From Mucilaginibacter achroorhodeus (GTDB taxonomy: Bacteria; Bacteroidota; Bacteroidia; Sphingobacteriales; Sphingobacteriaceae): a stretch of 64,000 bases of DNA. Below, one piece after another: positions 42,116 to 51,071 of the stretch. Each line of letters begins with the position of its first letter. Position 1 is the first letter of the stretch. Location: positions 558,001 through 622,000 of the forward strand of contig NZ_VOEI01000001.1 of the NCBI RefSeq assembly GCF_007846095.1. Direction: 5' to 3'. The translations under genes and the position numbers were made by a program. Under the pieces are notes generated by a model, which searched no databases, was not told the DNA's origin, and saw only the letters and a list, made by a program, of their open reading frames with translations.

Positions 42116-42931
42116 ATGAAAACACTTGGCAATTACACTATACTTTACGATGCTGAATGCCCTATGTGCAAAATCTACACTAAAGCATTTGTAAAAACTG
42201 GGATGCTTGATGCTGCCGGCAGGGCACCCTACCAGGAATTGTCACCAGATGCTTGTCCGCTGGTTAACCGTCAGCGCGCAGCAGATGAGATCGCGCTGGT
42301 TAATCGGCAAACCGGCGAGGTTACTTATGGTGTAAAAAGTTTATTCAAAGTATTGGGTAATAGCTGGCCGGTAGTTAAAGGGCTATTTAATTTTACACCC
42401 TTTGTTTGGCTAATGAGTAAGGTATATGCTTTTATATCTTACAACCGCAGGGTAATTATCCCTGCAAATACCGAGAATTATATTTACCAGCCTACTTTTA
42501 AACTCCGCTACCGCATAGCTTACCTGCTTTTCACCTGGTTTATTACAGCTGCAATACTTACCAACTACGCAACCTTATTGCAAGGGATGGTACCAATTGG
42601 CAGCGCCTACCGCGAATACCTGATTTGCGGCGGCCAGATCTTGTTCCAGGGTATTTTCATCAGCCTGTTGTTCAATAAAAAACGCTGGGAATATTTAGGT
42701 AACATGATGACCATCTCTTTCGGTGGTAGTCTGTTGCTGTTGCCTGTGGTGCTACTTAGCACTGCTATTGGCATGCATCCGGTATTCTATACCCTTTACT
42801 TTCTGCTGGTAGCAGGCCTTATGTTCCTTGAACACATCCGCCGAAGCAAAATTATGGGCATTGGCTGGTGGTTAACCATTACCTGGGCAATTTACCGTGC
42901 GGCAGTGCTGGGTGCTATTTTGTATATTTAA
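42116..42931 (+). CDS. DCC family thiol-disulfide protein with C-terminal membrane domain
   Basis: 271 residues. N-terminal DCC (DUF393) module: YTILYDAECPMCKIYTKAFV with the DxxCPxC motif, and EVTYGVKSLFKVLGNSWPVV. Residues about 140-270 form four or five transmembrane helices (YLLFTWFITAAILTNYATLL; GGSLLLLPVVLLSTAIGM; TLYFLLVAGLMFLEHI; WWLTITWAIYRAAVLGAILY). So a thioredoxin-like DCC head attached to a membrane anchor. Second of four genes after the regulator, 82 bases downstream. Redox role inferred from the Cys pair only. Confidence 0.88.
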   Translation: MKTLGNYTILYDAECPMCKIYTKAFVKTGMLDAAGRAPYQELSPDACPLVNRQRAADEIALVNRQTGEVTYGVKSLFKVLGNSWPVVKGLFNFTPFVWLMSKVYAFISYNRRVIIPANTENYIYQPTFKLRYRIAYLLFTWFITAAILTNYATLLQGMVPIGSAYREYLICGGQILFQGIFISLLFNKKRWEYLGNMMTISFGGSLLLLPVVLLSTAIGMHPVFYTLYFLLVAGLMFLEHIRRSKIMGIGWWLTITWAIYRAAVLGAILYI

Positions 42932-42941
42932 ACTTATCATC

Positions 42942-43868
42942 ATGAAATTCAACAAGATCATATTAGCAGGAGGTGCCGGCAGCCTTGGCACTAAACTGGC
43001 CGAATATTACAGCGATAAGGCAAATGAGATAGTGATACTGAGCCGCAAGCCTAAAGCCCCTCAAGGTAACATCCGTACCGTTGTTTGGGATGCTAAAACG
43101 GCCGGAGATTGGATAAAGGAACTGGACGGGTCAGATATACTCATTAACCTGTGTGGTAAAAACGTAAACTGCCGCTACACCGATAAGAATAAAGCAGAGA
43201 TACTAAGTTCAAGGTTGGTACCTACCCGTTTGCTGGGTGAAGTTATAGCCAGATCAGAAAATCCACCTGCGCTTTGGCTCAACGCGGCCTCTGCAACCAT
43301 TTACCGCCATGCAGAAGACCGTCCGCAGAATGAAGAAACCGGGGAGATCGGTTATGGCTTTTCAATAGACGTTTGCAAGCAGTGGGAGCAAACTTTCTTT
43401 GAGCAACAAACGCCCAAAACGCGCAAAGTTGCGTTGCGCATAGGTATTGTGTTGAGCCGAAATGGCGGTGCTTTCCCGGCGCTTTGCAACCTTGTTAAAT
43501 TTGGCCTCGGCGGTAAGCAAGGCGATGGCCGCCAATACGTAACCTGGGTACACGAACAGGACGTAGCCGCCATTACGGAGTGGACTTACGATCACCCGGA
43601 AATCAACGGTGTTGTTAACGTAACATCACCAAACGCCCTGCCCAATACCGACGTGATGCGCATTATTCGCGATACTTACGGCATCCCGGTTGGATTGCCT
43701 TCTCCCAAATGGCTCTTGGAGATCGGCGCTGCCCTTATAGGTACCGAAACGGAACTGGTGCTTAAAAGCAGATGGGTTTACCCGAAACTACTTTTAGATA
43801 GCGGCTACCAATTCCAATACCCCGAAGCTGCCCATGCCATCCATGATCTGCTGAGCATCAAATCTTAA
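42942..43868 (+). CDS. TIGR01777 family epimerase (atypical SDR)
   Basis: 308 residues from ATG at 42942, 10 bases after the DCC gene; an upstream frame opening inside the DCC gene is rejected because MKFNKIILAGGAGSLGTKLA is the proper nucleotide-binding start. Core motifs: GGAGSLG, VWDAKTAGDWIKELDGSDIL, NLCGKNVNCRYTDKNKAEIL, SSRLVPTRLLGEVI, then RIGIVLSRNGGAFP and the DUF1731 end. Family members occur in DNA-damage and photolyase neighbourhoods in several bacteria (recalled, not searched). Reaction unknown. Cytoplasmic. Confidence 0.92.
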   Translation: MKFNKIILAGGAGSLGTKLAEYYSDKANEIVILSRKPKAPQGNIRTVVWDAKTAGDWIKELDGSDILINLCGKNVNCRYTDKNKAEILSSRLVPTRLLGEVIARSENPPALWLNAASATIYRHAEDRPQNEETGEIGYGFSIDVCKQWEQTFFEQQTPKTRKVALRIGIVLSRNGGAFPALCNLVKFGLGGKQGDGRQYVTWVHEQDVAAITEWTYDHPEINGVVNVTSPNALPNTDVMRIIRDTYGIPVGLPSPKWLLEIGAALIGTETELVLKSRWVYPKLLLDSGYQFQYPEAAHAIHDLLSIKS

Positions 43869-43879
43869 CCTGATCTATC

Positions 43880-44404
43880 ATGCCAACCAACCGGAAACAA
43901 TTACAAAAACGTATTAAGCTATTGATATGGATGATCATTATTGGCCTGGCCTTAAGCGGCATCACGGCCTTCCCTATCGAAACAGAACTGGCCTGGCTTA
44001 GCACCAACTCGGGCTTTATGTCTGCCCATGCGCAACACTGGCTAAATACCGTTTACAATGCAGTTAAAGCTACAAACGCTGCATATCCGTATTTATCTTA
44101 TGGAACTGATTGGCTGGCATTTGCTCACCTGCTGTTGGCGGTACTTTTTATCGGTCCGCTGCGTGATCCGGTGAAGAACATCTGGATAATTCAATTTGGC
44201 ATAATTGCCAGTATAGCCATTTTTCCGCTGGCTTTTATTGCCGGCAGCATCAGGCATATCCCTTTTTTCTGGCGACTGATAGATTGCTCATTCGGGGTAA
44301 TTTGTTTGATACCGTTGTTAAAGGTGCGTATATACTTAAAACAATTAGATAGGACAAAACAACCTTACGCAACGCCTGTTAAACTTTCAAACCAAGAATT
44401 ATGA
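43880..44404 (+). CDS. Four-helix membrane protein of unknown function
   Basis: 174 residues with four predicted transmembrane helices (about 14-33, 76-94, 101-122, 128-149): [76 protein letters not shown]. An extracytoplasmic loop (about 35-75) carries [16 protein letters not shown]. No named domain recognised. 11 bases after the epimerase gene and overlapping the next gene by 4 bases (ATGA), so translationally coupled. Association with the photolyase cassette is its main clue. Confidence 0.85.
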   Translation: MPTNRKQLQKRIKLLIWMIIIGLALSGITAFPIETELAWLSTNSGFMSAHAQHWLNTVYNAVKATNAAYPYLSYGTDWLAFAHLLLAVLFIGPLRDPVKNIWIIQFGIIASIAIFPLAFIAGSIRHIPFFWRLIDCSFGVICLIPLLKVRIYLKQLDRTKQPYATPVKLSNQEL

Positions 44405-44805
44405 GTATCACATTAGCGCAAGCAGAGAAACTTTCGAATACAGCAAAAATTAAAGCTACAGAAATTGGTGTAGCTATGAACATCGCCATTGTTGATGAAG
44501 GGGCCAACCTGGTTTCATTTCACCGTATGGATAACGCATGGCTTGGATCGATTGATATCGCCATCAAGAAAGCTAAAACGGCACGTTACTTTGACATGAA
44601 CTCCGGCGAGATAGGTAAATTATCGCAACCGGGCGGCCCGCTTTATAACATCGAACACTCTAACGGTGGATTAATAAGCTTTCCCGGTGGCGTTGTATTA
44701 AAAAATAGCGACGGTAAAATCATTGGAGCCATAGGTGTATCAGGCGGCACTGTAGAACAAGATCATGAAGTAGCTTCTGCTGCTAACGAGTCATCAAATT
44801 TTTAA
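44401..44805 (+). CDS. GlcG/HbpS family (DUF336) protein
   Basis: 134 residues matching the GlcG/HbpS fold: [20 protein letters not shown], then [56 protein letters not shown] and [20 protein letters not shown]. Relatives bind haem or glycolate-related ligands, or act in corrinoid and diol metabolism; here neither is shown. No signal peptide, so cytoplasmic, unlike secreted HbpS. Last gene of the cassette, overlapping the membrane protein gene by 4 bases and followed by a near-perfect terminator. Confidence 0.92.
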   Translation: MSITLAQAEKLSNTAKIKATEIGVAMNIAIVDEGANLVSFHRMDNAWLGSIDIAIKKAKTARYFDMNSGEIGKLSQPGGPLYNIEHSNGGLISFPGGVVLKNSDGKIIGAIGVSGGTVEQDHEVASAANESSNF

Positions 44806-44831
44806 ACAACTAACATAAAATCCTTGCAGAT

Positions 44832-44875
44832 ATAGTTCTCAGGCCTTGCAAAAATTTGCAAGGCCTGAGAACTAT
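44832..44875. terminator. Very long perfect bidirectional terminator
   Basis: Two 21-base perfect arms (44832-44852 beginning ATAGTTCTCAGG, and 44855-44875) separated by 2 bases. It ends exactly before the stop codon of the convergent DPP-IV gene. Confidence 0.9.
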
Positions 44876-47203
44876 TTATCGCCCTACTGTTCGTTTACCC
44901 ATCTGGTAATCGTAAGGCGGTTTAAGGCCTAACAGGTTCTCTACAAAGTAATCCCAGCGGCGGCGCATCATGTAGGGCGAGTAAGCCCCGTAGCCATGTG
45001 CACTGTTAGGGAAAATCACAAGGTCGAAACTTTTGTTGGCTTTCTCCAGTGCTTCTGCCACTAACAGAGTATTGTAGGGTGGTACGTTGTCATCCATCAT
45101 ACCATGTACCAGCATTAGTTTACCTTTAAGGTTCTTAGCCCAATTTTGGTTTGCTTGAGCGTCATAGTCGGAGTTTTCAACCAAACCGTCGTAGCGTTCG
45201 CCCCAATCATCCTCGTAGTTGCGGTTGTCATGGTTGCCTGATTCTGATATGCCTACCTTAAAGAAATCAGGGTAACGGAACATAGCCGTTGCTGTAGCAA
45301 AACCACCACCCGAGTGGCCCCATATGCCAACTTTAGTAGTATCTATTGGGTACTTTGCAGATAACTGCCTGATAGCTGTGATCTGGTCCGGCAGTGTATT
45401 TTCGGCCATGTTGCCATAGCTCATATCATGGAAACTTTTTGAACGCAGCGGATTACTGGTACCCTCGATTGCCACTACAATAAAACCCAGTTCGGCAAGT
45501 GCCTGGTTATCATTACGCGATGGCCCGAAAGACCAGTTGCCAATACTGCCCCCCTGCGGACCAGGGTAGATGTAATCTATCACAGGATATTTTTTACCTG
45601 CATCCATTTTGGTTGGCGTAAAAACCAAGCCGTAAATATCAGTAGTGCCGTCATGCGCTTTTACTTTTATGGGGATAGGCGCTTTCCAGCCGGTTGCAAC
45701 AAGTTGTGAGATATCTGCTTTCTCTAAATTGCTGATCAATTTACCGTTCAGATCGCGCACAACGCTTACCTGTGGTACATCGGGCTGTGAGTAAGTATCC
45801 ACAAAGTATTGCTCATCGGGAGAAAAGCTTATCACGTGATTACCGGCCTCCGGCGTAAGTAGCGTTAAGCCTTTGCCATTAAACCCTATTTTGTACAGAT
45901 GTGCAAAATAAGGATTACCCGGTTCGCGGCCGTCTGCCATAAAATAAAGCGCTCGATTTTTTTCATCAACTTTAAGCAGCTTGGTTACTACCCAGTTGCC
46001 TTTGGTTATCTGGTTCTTTAACTTACCGGTGGTAGCATCATATAAGTAAAGGTGCCCCCAGTTATCTCGCTCAGAGAACCAGATGATCTCCTTTGATGCC
46101 GGTAAATACCGCCAGTTGATAGCACCCCAGCCAGATTCGTATTGTGTTTTTACAGTTTCCTCGAATACATCGCGCACAACGCCCGTTTGTGCATTGGCAA
46201 TGCGGAACTTTTCATTCTTGTGATCCCGTGATGTGGAAACAAAAGCAAACTCGGTTCCGTCTGCTTTCCAATCAGCATCATCCAAGCTGCCGCTGCTGGC
46301 AATATCATCGCTTAAGGTAGCGCGGTGAGGATCTGGCTCAATATTGAAGCGTACAACTTTAGGATTCTCTACATCAACTATAACGCGTTGTATCATGGTG
46401 ATGTCCTTATCACCCGGCAACGGATATTTCCAGGCTTTTAAGGTTGGCTTACCCACGTTGGTCGTTACCAAATACATATCGCTTGATTTGCGTTGATCCT
46501 GCTGAAAGGTTGCTACCTTTTTAGAATCCGGCGACCATGAAACTATCGGGCGATCGCTGTGCGTCCAGCCTGCATTATCGGTAGCGTAGCCAAAATCTTT
46601 AACGCCATCGGTAGTTAGTTGTGTAGTGGAATTATTAGCTACATCACGCACCCACAGATTATAATCTTTGATAAATACAGCCTTTTTACCATCCGGAGAT
46701 AAAACCTCATTACCACCACCACGGGCCGCCCTGCCGGTTAAGCGTGCAGGCTTCACGGCTTCTGTTGTGGAATTATCGGCCGTTACCTGGTTAGCTTGCG
46801 GGTCGTATTTCCATCCCTTTCCGTCGGCATTAAAAGTTACGTATTTATCATCGGCAGTGTAGCCAATACTCATGAACGGCAGTTTATCCGCACTATAAGT
46901 TGTGCCAGCGGCAGAAGATAACGCCGTCGCCAGCTTTGTTTCGTCAAAGGCTTTACTGCGAGTTTTCTTCGCAGGATCAACGAGGTAAAACTCAGCGCCG
47001 TTAGGTGTAGTAACGCGGTACCAGAATTTACCGTTGTGCAGCCAGTTAGGCATTACATTGGCCCTGTAAACAAGCGGCATAGTGTTATAAGCCAGAAAGC
47101 TCTCCGCATGCTCATAATCTTTAGCAGTAAGCGCCCCGCCCTGCTGTGCAGCCGCACTTAAGCCAAAAACAACTGCAGCAGCCGTAAGTAAATATTTGTT
47201 CAT
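44876..47203 (-). CDS. S9 family prolyl oligopeptidase (DPP-IV type), exported
   Basis: 775 residues with a signal peptide (MNKYLLTAAAVVFGLSAAAQ). An eight-bladed DPPIV_N propeller (about 40-510) precedes the alpha/beta-hydrolase domain (about 530-765). Catalytic Ser631 in WGHSGGGFAT, Asp704 in GMMDDNVPPYN and His736 in PNSAHGYGAY. It removes X-Pro dipeptides from periplasmic peptides; together with the Xaa-Pro and M1 enzymes in this window it fits a peptide-scavenging life. Single-gene unit ending at a strong terminator. Confidence 0.95.
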   Translation of the reverse strand: MNKYLLTAAAVVFGLSAAAQQGGALTAKDYEHAESFLAYNTMPLVYRANVMPNWLHNGKFWYRVTTPNGAEFYLVDPAKKTRSKAFDETKLATALSSAAGTTYSADKLPFMSIGYTADDKYVTFNADGKGWKYDPQANQVTADNSTTEAVKPARLTGRAARGGGNEVLSPDGKKAVFIKDYNLWVRDVANNSTTQLTTDGVKDFGYATDNAGWTHSDRPIVSWSPDSKKVATFQQDQRKSSDMYLVTTNVGKPTLKAWKYPLPGDKDITMIQRVIVDVENPKVVRFNIEPDPHRATLSDDIASSGSLDDADWKADGTEFAFVSTSRDHKNEKFRIANAQTGVVRDVFEETVKTQYESGWGAINWRYLPASKEIIWFSERDNWGHLYLYDATTGKLKNQITKGNWVVTKLLKVDEKNRALYFMADGREPGNPYFAHLYKIGFNGKGLTLLTPEAGNHVISFSPDEQYFVDTYSQPDVPQVSVVRDLNGKLISNLEKADISQLVATGWKAPIPIKVKAHDGTTDIYGLVFTPTKMDAGKKYPVIDYIYPGPQGGSIGNWSFGPSRNDNQALAELGFIVVAIEGTSNPLRSKSFHDMSYGNMAENTLPDQITAIRQLSAKYPIDTTKVGIWGHSGGGFATATAMFRYPDFFKVGISESGNHDNRNYEDDWGERYDGLVENSDYDAQANQNWAKNLKGKLMLVHGMMDDNVPPYNTLLVAEALEKANKSFDLVIFPNSAHGYGAYSPYMMRRRWDYFVENLLGLKPPYDYQMGKRTVGR

Positions 47204-47290
47204 TGTTTAGTCAGTTAGTTTAAACAGAACAAAATAAAGCAAAATCTTGTGTTTTACAGCTTAAGCGGCGTATAATGATTGTTACACTTA

Positions 47291-48070
47291 TTAGAGCTGT
47301 TTAACAAACGAGAAACCTGCTATACCGTTGGAGTACGATGGCATAATGATGCTTGTTTTATCAGAGTGTTTATCATGAAACAACTTATTGCGGAAAAGCG
47401 GGTAGATGAGATAAGCTAACTTGGTTGAAATAATACCAAAGCCGGCACCGGCAATAATATCGCTGAACCAGTGGTCGCGGTTGTAAACGCGCAAGATGGC
47501 TGTGGCTGTTGCGAACGAATAACCCGCAATACCGTACCATATCGATTTTTCGCTGTACTCCTGCGCCATAAACTCGGCAGCGGCAAAAGCATTACCGGTA
47601 TGGCCTGACGGGAAGGAATAATAGTTAGAACCATCCGGGCGTAAGCGATGCGAGATCTTTTTTATGCTGAAGGTAGTCAGGGCCATTATCCCTTCAGACA
47701 TACCAATGAGTATTGTACGGTCAATAAAAGTATTCTTACCATGTATGCCTGCTAAGTTTAAACCATAAACCATCACTATCGGCGCGTATTGAAAATAATT
47801 CTCTATGTGATAATTGAAATTTGGCACGTCCTGGATAAGATCGTTATAGATGCTATGATCAAGGTTACGGATAGCCTTTACCGGGAAAGATAATACCCCA
47901 TAAGTGATAAAAACCGCCGGTGGGATGTAAGCAGGTAGCGAACTGCGTAATTTTCGCACGGTGTCTGGTAAGGCCAACAAGCTTGATGAATCGATCTTGG
48001 TAGTATCTTTGACCTGCGCTTGCACGCTTAAAGAGCTTAATATCAATAAGGTGAATAAAATTTTCTTCAC
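47291..48070 (-). CDS. Exported or membrane PAP2 family phosphatase
   Basis: 259 residues with an N-terminal signal peptide (MKKILFTLLILSSLSVQAQ). The three PAP2 motifs are present: KKISHRLRPDGSN (K-x6-RP), YSFPSGHTGNAFAAAEF (PSGH) and RVYNRDHWFSDIIAGAGFG (R-x5-HxxxD). Several helices surround them. It likely dephosphorylates a lipid phosphate such as undecaprenyl diphosphate or a phosphatidate in the membrane or periplasm. Between the DPP-IV and TonB receptor genes, all on the minus strand but with separate spacers. Confidence 0.92.
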   Translation of the reverse strand: MKKILFTLLILSSLSVQAQVKDTTKIDSSSLLALPDTVRKLRSSLPAYIPPAVFITYGVLSFPVKAIRNLDHSIYNDLIQDVPNFNYHIENYFQYAPIVMVYGLNLAGIHGKNTFIDRTILIGMSEGIMALTTFSIKKISHRLRPDGSNYYSFPSGHTGNAFAAAEFMAQEYSEKSIWYGIAGYSFATATAILRVYNRDHWFSDIIAGAGFGIISTKLAYLIYPLFRNKLFHDKHSDKTSIIMPSYSNGIAGFSFVKQL

Positions 48071-48122
48071 TATAGTTTTGTGTTAAGCCAATATTAACAA
48101 AATATTACCCAAATTGTTAAAC

Positions 48123-48162
48123 AAAAAAAGACTGGCTTTTTTTGAGAAAGCCGGTCTTTTCT
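48123..48162 (-). terminator. TonB receptor gene terminator
   Basis: AAAAGACTGGCTTT pairs AAAGCCGGTCTTTT around a short loop; A-run and T-run flank it. Confidence 0.82.
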
Positions 48163-48187
48163 ATTTATAGGTAAATAGCAGGGACGC

Positions 48188-50542
48188 TTAAAATTTGTAA
48201 TTGATAGATAAACGGTAGTTACGCGGCGCTTCTGCCTGGTAATAATACGATTGCAAGAAGGCATAATAAGAACCGCTGTATAAATATTTATTCAGAATAT
48301 TAAACGCGTTTGCCGAGATGCGCATCTTGTTCCCTTCCCAAAATAAACCGCCATCCAGTTTAAAATAGTTGTCCATTTTAAGCGGTGCTGGCGCATCTGT
48401 TGAACGGTCGCCCAGGAAGGTAAACCCGCCAGCAATACCCGTACCTCTTAAAGCCCCACCTTGTAGTTTGTAAGTTAACCAGGCATTTGCAGTATGCTTA
48501 GCGAAAGATGGAACGGTAACACCCGTTACTACAGACCGTGTAACTTTTGAATCTGTGTAAGCATAGTTAGCGGTTACATCAAAACCAGGCGCAATCTCGC
48601 CACGTAAATCAAACTCAATACCTTGCGCGCGTTTCTGGCCTAAAACAACGCTTAAGCCTGCGTTAGGATCAGCATTTGGATCGGCGGTAAGCTCGTTGTT
48701 CTTCAATATCCTGTACACTGCTAAGGTAGTATTCCATTTGCCATCGGCCCAGTCTCTTTTAATACCAAATTCGATATTATTACCGGTAAGCGGTTTAACG
48801 CTGCCAACAGCTAACCTGCCAACTTGAGGCGTAAAGGCTTGGTCATACAATCCGTATAAAGCGGTACGCTCGTCTACTGACACGCTTAAACCTAAACGCG
48901 GCGTGAAGTGCTTGGCAGTTGGCTCGGGACCGCCGTAGTTAGAGATTTTGATGTAGGTGTAACGGCCTGCTAAAGTTAAGCGTAATTTATTCTCAAAAAA
49001 GCCTAACTCATCCTGCACATACAGGCTGCTGTAAGTACTTGCGATATAGCCAAAGCCTGCAGCGGCACGCGCTTCCAGGTTGGTGCTTCTGTCAAACACC
49101 GGGTAACCATTTGGCGGCACGCCCAGGTTAGGGTTCAGCGGATCAAACATTTGATCCTTGGTATCAAGCGGGTGCGATTGGTTATAATCGGCATTGTAAA
49201 CCTTGTTCCCCAGGTCAACGCCACCTAATATCTTATGTACAACTGAGCCGGTATTAACTTTACCATTCAGGAAAACCTGACCTAAAGACATGGTGCTTTT
49301 TGCATCCCAGATACCAATGCTGCGGATGTACCTGCCATCGCGGCCAACACTATCAGCCCACATAGATGAACCATTTTGCCCGTAGTTATAATAAGCCGCC
49401 TGTGCGGTAAGTTTCCAGTTGTCGCTTAACTGGGTTTGCATGTTCAGCGTTACGCTATGATCATTGATATTGGTTGGCGGCAAACCAGACGGTAAAGCGG
49501 TAAAACTTTGTGGGTATTGCGCGTAACCGTTAGGACTGAATACATAGTAAGAACCAACATTTGACATATTTGCACGCTGGTAAACATACTCGGCCGTAAG
49601 TTTGGTCTTATCATCAACCTGGTATGACACTACCGGCGCAATCACATAACGGTTATTAAACTCGTTAGCACGGAACGAGCCTTTGTTTTGGCCTGACAAG
49701 TTTAGGCGGTACAACAGTTTACCGTCTTTACTCAGTTTGCCATCCAGGTCAAGTGTTGCCCGGTTAAGGTTGTAGCTGCCGGTTGTGTAGCTAAACTCGC
49801 CTTTGGTTTGGCCGGTTGGCTTTTTAGTTACCACGTTGTACAAACCACTCGGATCGCCGCTTGAGAGCATAAAACCCGCCGGGCCTTTAACAAATTCTAT
49901 ATGGTCAACAAAACTCATATCTTCAGTTAAGGGTCCCCAGAAAGAAGTAACGATATTGAAACCGTTCCTGAATGCCTGTACCTGCGAACCACGCATGTTT
50001 ATGTTGGCATAAAGATCGCCCCAGTGCTCTAACCTGAACGCACCACTTACATTGCGCACAATACCATCGCTCATGCTGATGATCTGCTGCTCTTTTAATG
50101 ACTGTGCCGATACCACCTGTATGTTTTGCGGTACCTGAAGCAATGGCTCCTGCAGACGTAAAGATTGTGATGGGTTATCCATTTTAACGCTGTTGGTACG
50201 TGCGTTAACCATTACTTCTTTCAATTGTGAAGTATTTAGGTCGAGCATAAAATTTACCGTTGCATTTTGGCCGGCTATTATAGTAACATCTTTCTCTTGC
50301 GATGCCATGTTAACAGCACTAACTACAACGGTGTAAGTACCGGGATTAATGCGGCCTATACGAAAATGGCCTTTATCTGTAGTTGATGCGCCGTATGATG
50401 TGCCTTTTAAAGCTACGGATACGTAAGCAACGGGGCTGCCATCTGTTGCGGTAACAACACCGCTCACGCTGCCGTGCTGTGATTGAGCGAAAGCGCCCGA
50501 AATAGTAATTATGGTAATCAGGAGGGATAAAAATTTCTTCAT
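48188..50542 (-). CDS. TonB-dependent siderophore-type receptor
   Basis: 784 residues with a signal peptide (MKKFLSLLITIITISGAFAQ), a CarboxypepD_reg-like domain (about 22-105), a plug domain (about 125-230; QEPLLQVPQNIQVVSAQSL, FVKGPAGFMLSSGDPSGLYN) and a 22-strand barrel ending RNYRLSINYKF. Plug features match the ferrisiderophore group (FhuA/FpvA-like) rather than SusC. It imports a metal chelate across the outer membrane with TonB energy. No SusD partner is adjacent. No Fur-like site was pinned in the 160-bp upstream spacer. Confidence 0.94.
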   Translation of the reverse strand: MKKFLSLLITIITISGAFAQSQHGSVSGVVTATDGSPVAYVSVALKGTSYGASTTDKGHFRIGRINPGTYTVVVSAVNMASQEKDVTIIAGQNATVNFMLDLNTSQLKEVMVNARTNSVKMDNPSQSLRLQEPLLQVPQNIQVVSAQSLKEQQIISMSDGIVRNVSGAFRLEHWGDLYANINMRGSQVQAFRNGFNIVTSFWGPLTEDMSFVDHIEFVKGPAGFMLSSGDPSGLYNVVTKKPTGQTKGEFSYTTGSYNLNRATLDLDGKLSKDGKLLYRLNLSGQNKGSFRANEFNNRYVIAPVVSYQVDDKTKLTAEYVYQRANMSNVGSYYVFSPNGYAQYPQSFTALPSGLPPTNINDHSVTLNMQTQLSDNWKLTAQAAYYNYGQNGSSMWADSVGRDGRYIRSIGIWDAKSTMSLGQVFLNGKVNTGSVVHKILGGVDLGNKVYNADYNQSHPLDTKDQMFDPLNPNLGVPPNGYPVFDRSTNLEARAAAGFGYIASTYSSLYVQDELGFFENKLRLTLAGRYTYIKISNYGGPEPTAKHFTPRLGLSVSVDERTALYGLYDQAFTPQVGRLAVGSVKPLTGNNIEFGIKRDWADGKWNTTLAVYRILKNNELTADPNADPNAGLSVVLGQKRAQGIEFDLRGEIAPGFDVTANYAYTDSKVTRSVVTGVTVPSFAKHTANAWLTYKLQGGALRGTGIAGGFTFLGDRSTDAPAPLKMDNYFKLDGGLFWEGNKMRISANAFNILNKYLYSGSYYAFLQSYYYQAEAPRNYRLSINYKF

Positions 50543-50649
50543 GCCTTATTTTGAATGATTCTAAACAGCGGCAAAGAAACACCAAAAAGACATCATTGTC
50601 AATAGTTATTTTTAATTAATCTAAATAACATCAACAAAGTACTGGTAAT

Positions 50650-50673
50650 AAAAAAACGGCTCTAAGGCCGCTG
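50650..50673 (-). terminator. Terminator of the barrel/cupin operon
   Basis: On the minus strand CGGC...GCCG closes a 6-base loop and is followed by seven T; it lies 31 bases beyond the cupin gene. Confidence 0.65.
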
Positions 50674-50703
50674 TGCTGATATTTAATAAATACTGCTAAA
50701 TTT

Positions 50704-51063
50704 TTATTCGTCTGCTTTAAAATTAAACCCTTCTGTTTCATCAAAGGGTACATAAACCCGTCGCCATGGATCCTGCCCCTGCATATGCCAAACATGGCCG
50801 GTACCTGTGGTATCCTTAGCAATGAGTACCTCGCCGGGATGAAGCGTAAACTTTTCACCAGTATGCGTTTCAAAATCGAGCGTACCTGTTAAGCATATTA
50901 CATATTGGTTGGTTGGGGCGGTGTGCCAGTCTAAAAACGAATGAGGTGCAGTTTCTTTAAAGCTGATGCTTTTGGCATCGTAAAATACAGCATCGGTTAA
51001 ATGGCCGGTTTGCACGTGCGAGTGACCGTCGTCACCGGTAGTAAGTAGGTAAGCTTTGATCAT
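50704..51063 (-). CDS. Cupin domain protein
   Basis: 119 residues forming one cupin barrel: SHSFLDWHTAPTNQYVICLTG (motif 1 with His), FTLHPGEVLIAKDTTGTGHVWHM (motif 2 with His). Small cupins bind a metal and act as dioxygenases, isomerases or sensors; which one is not readable. 8 bases after the outer-membrane barrel gene, so co-transcribed with it. Ends in FDETEGFNFKADE. Cytoplasmic. Confidence 0.88.
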   Translation of the reverse strand: MIKAYLLTTGDDGHSHVQTGHLTDAVFYDAKSISFKETAPHSFLDWHTAPTNQYVICLTGTLDFETHTGEKFTLHPGEVLIAKDTTGTGHVWHMQGQDPWRRVYVPFDETEGFNFKADE

Positions 51064-51071
51064 ATCAGTAT

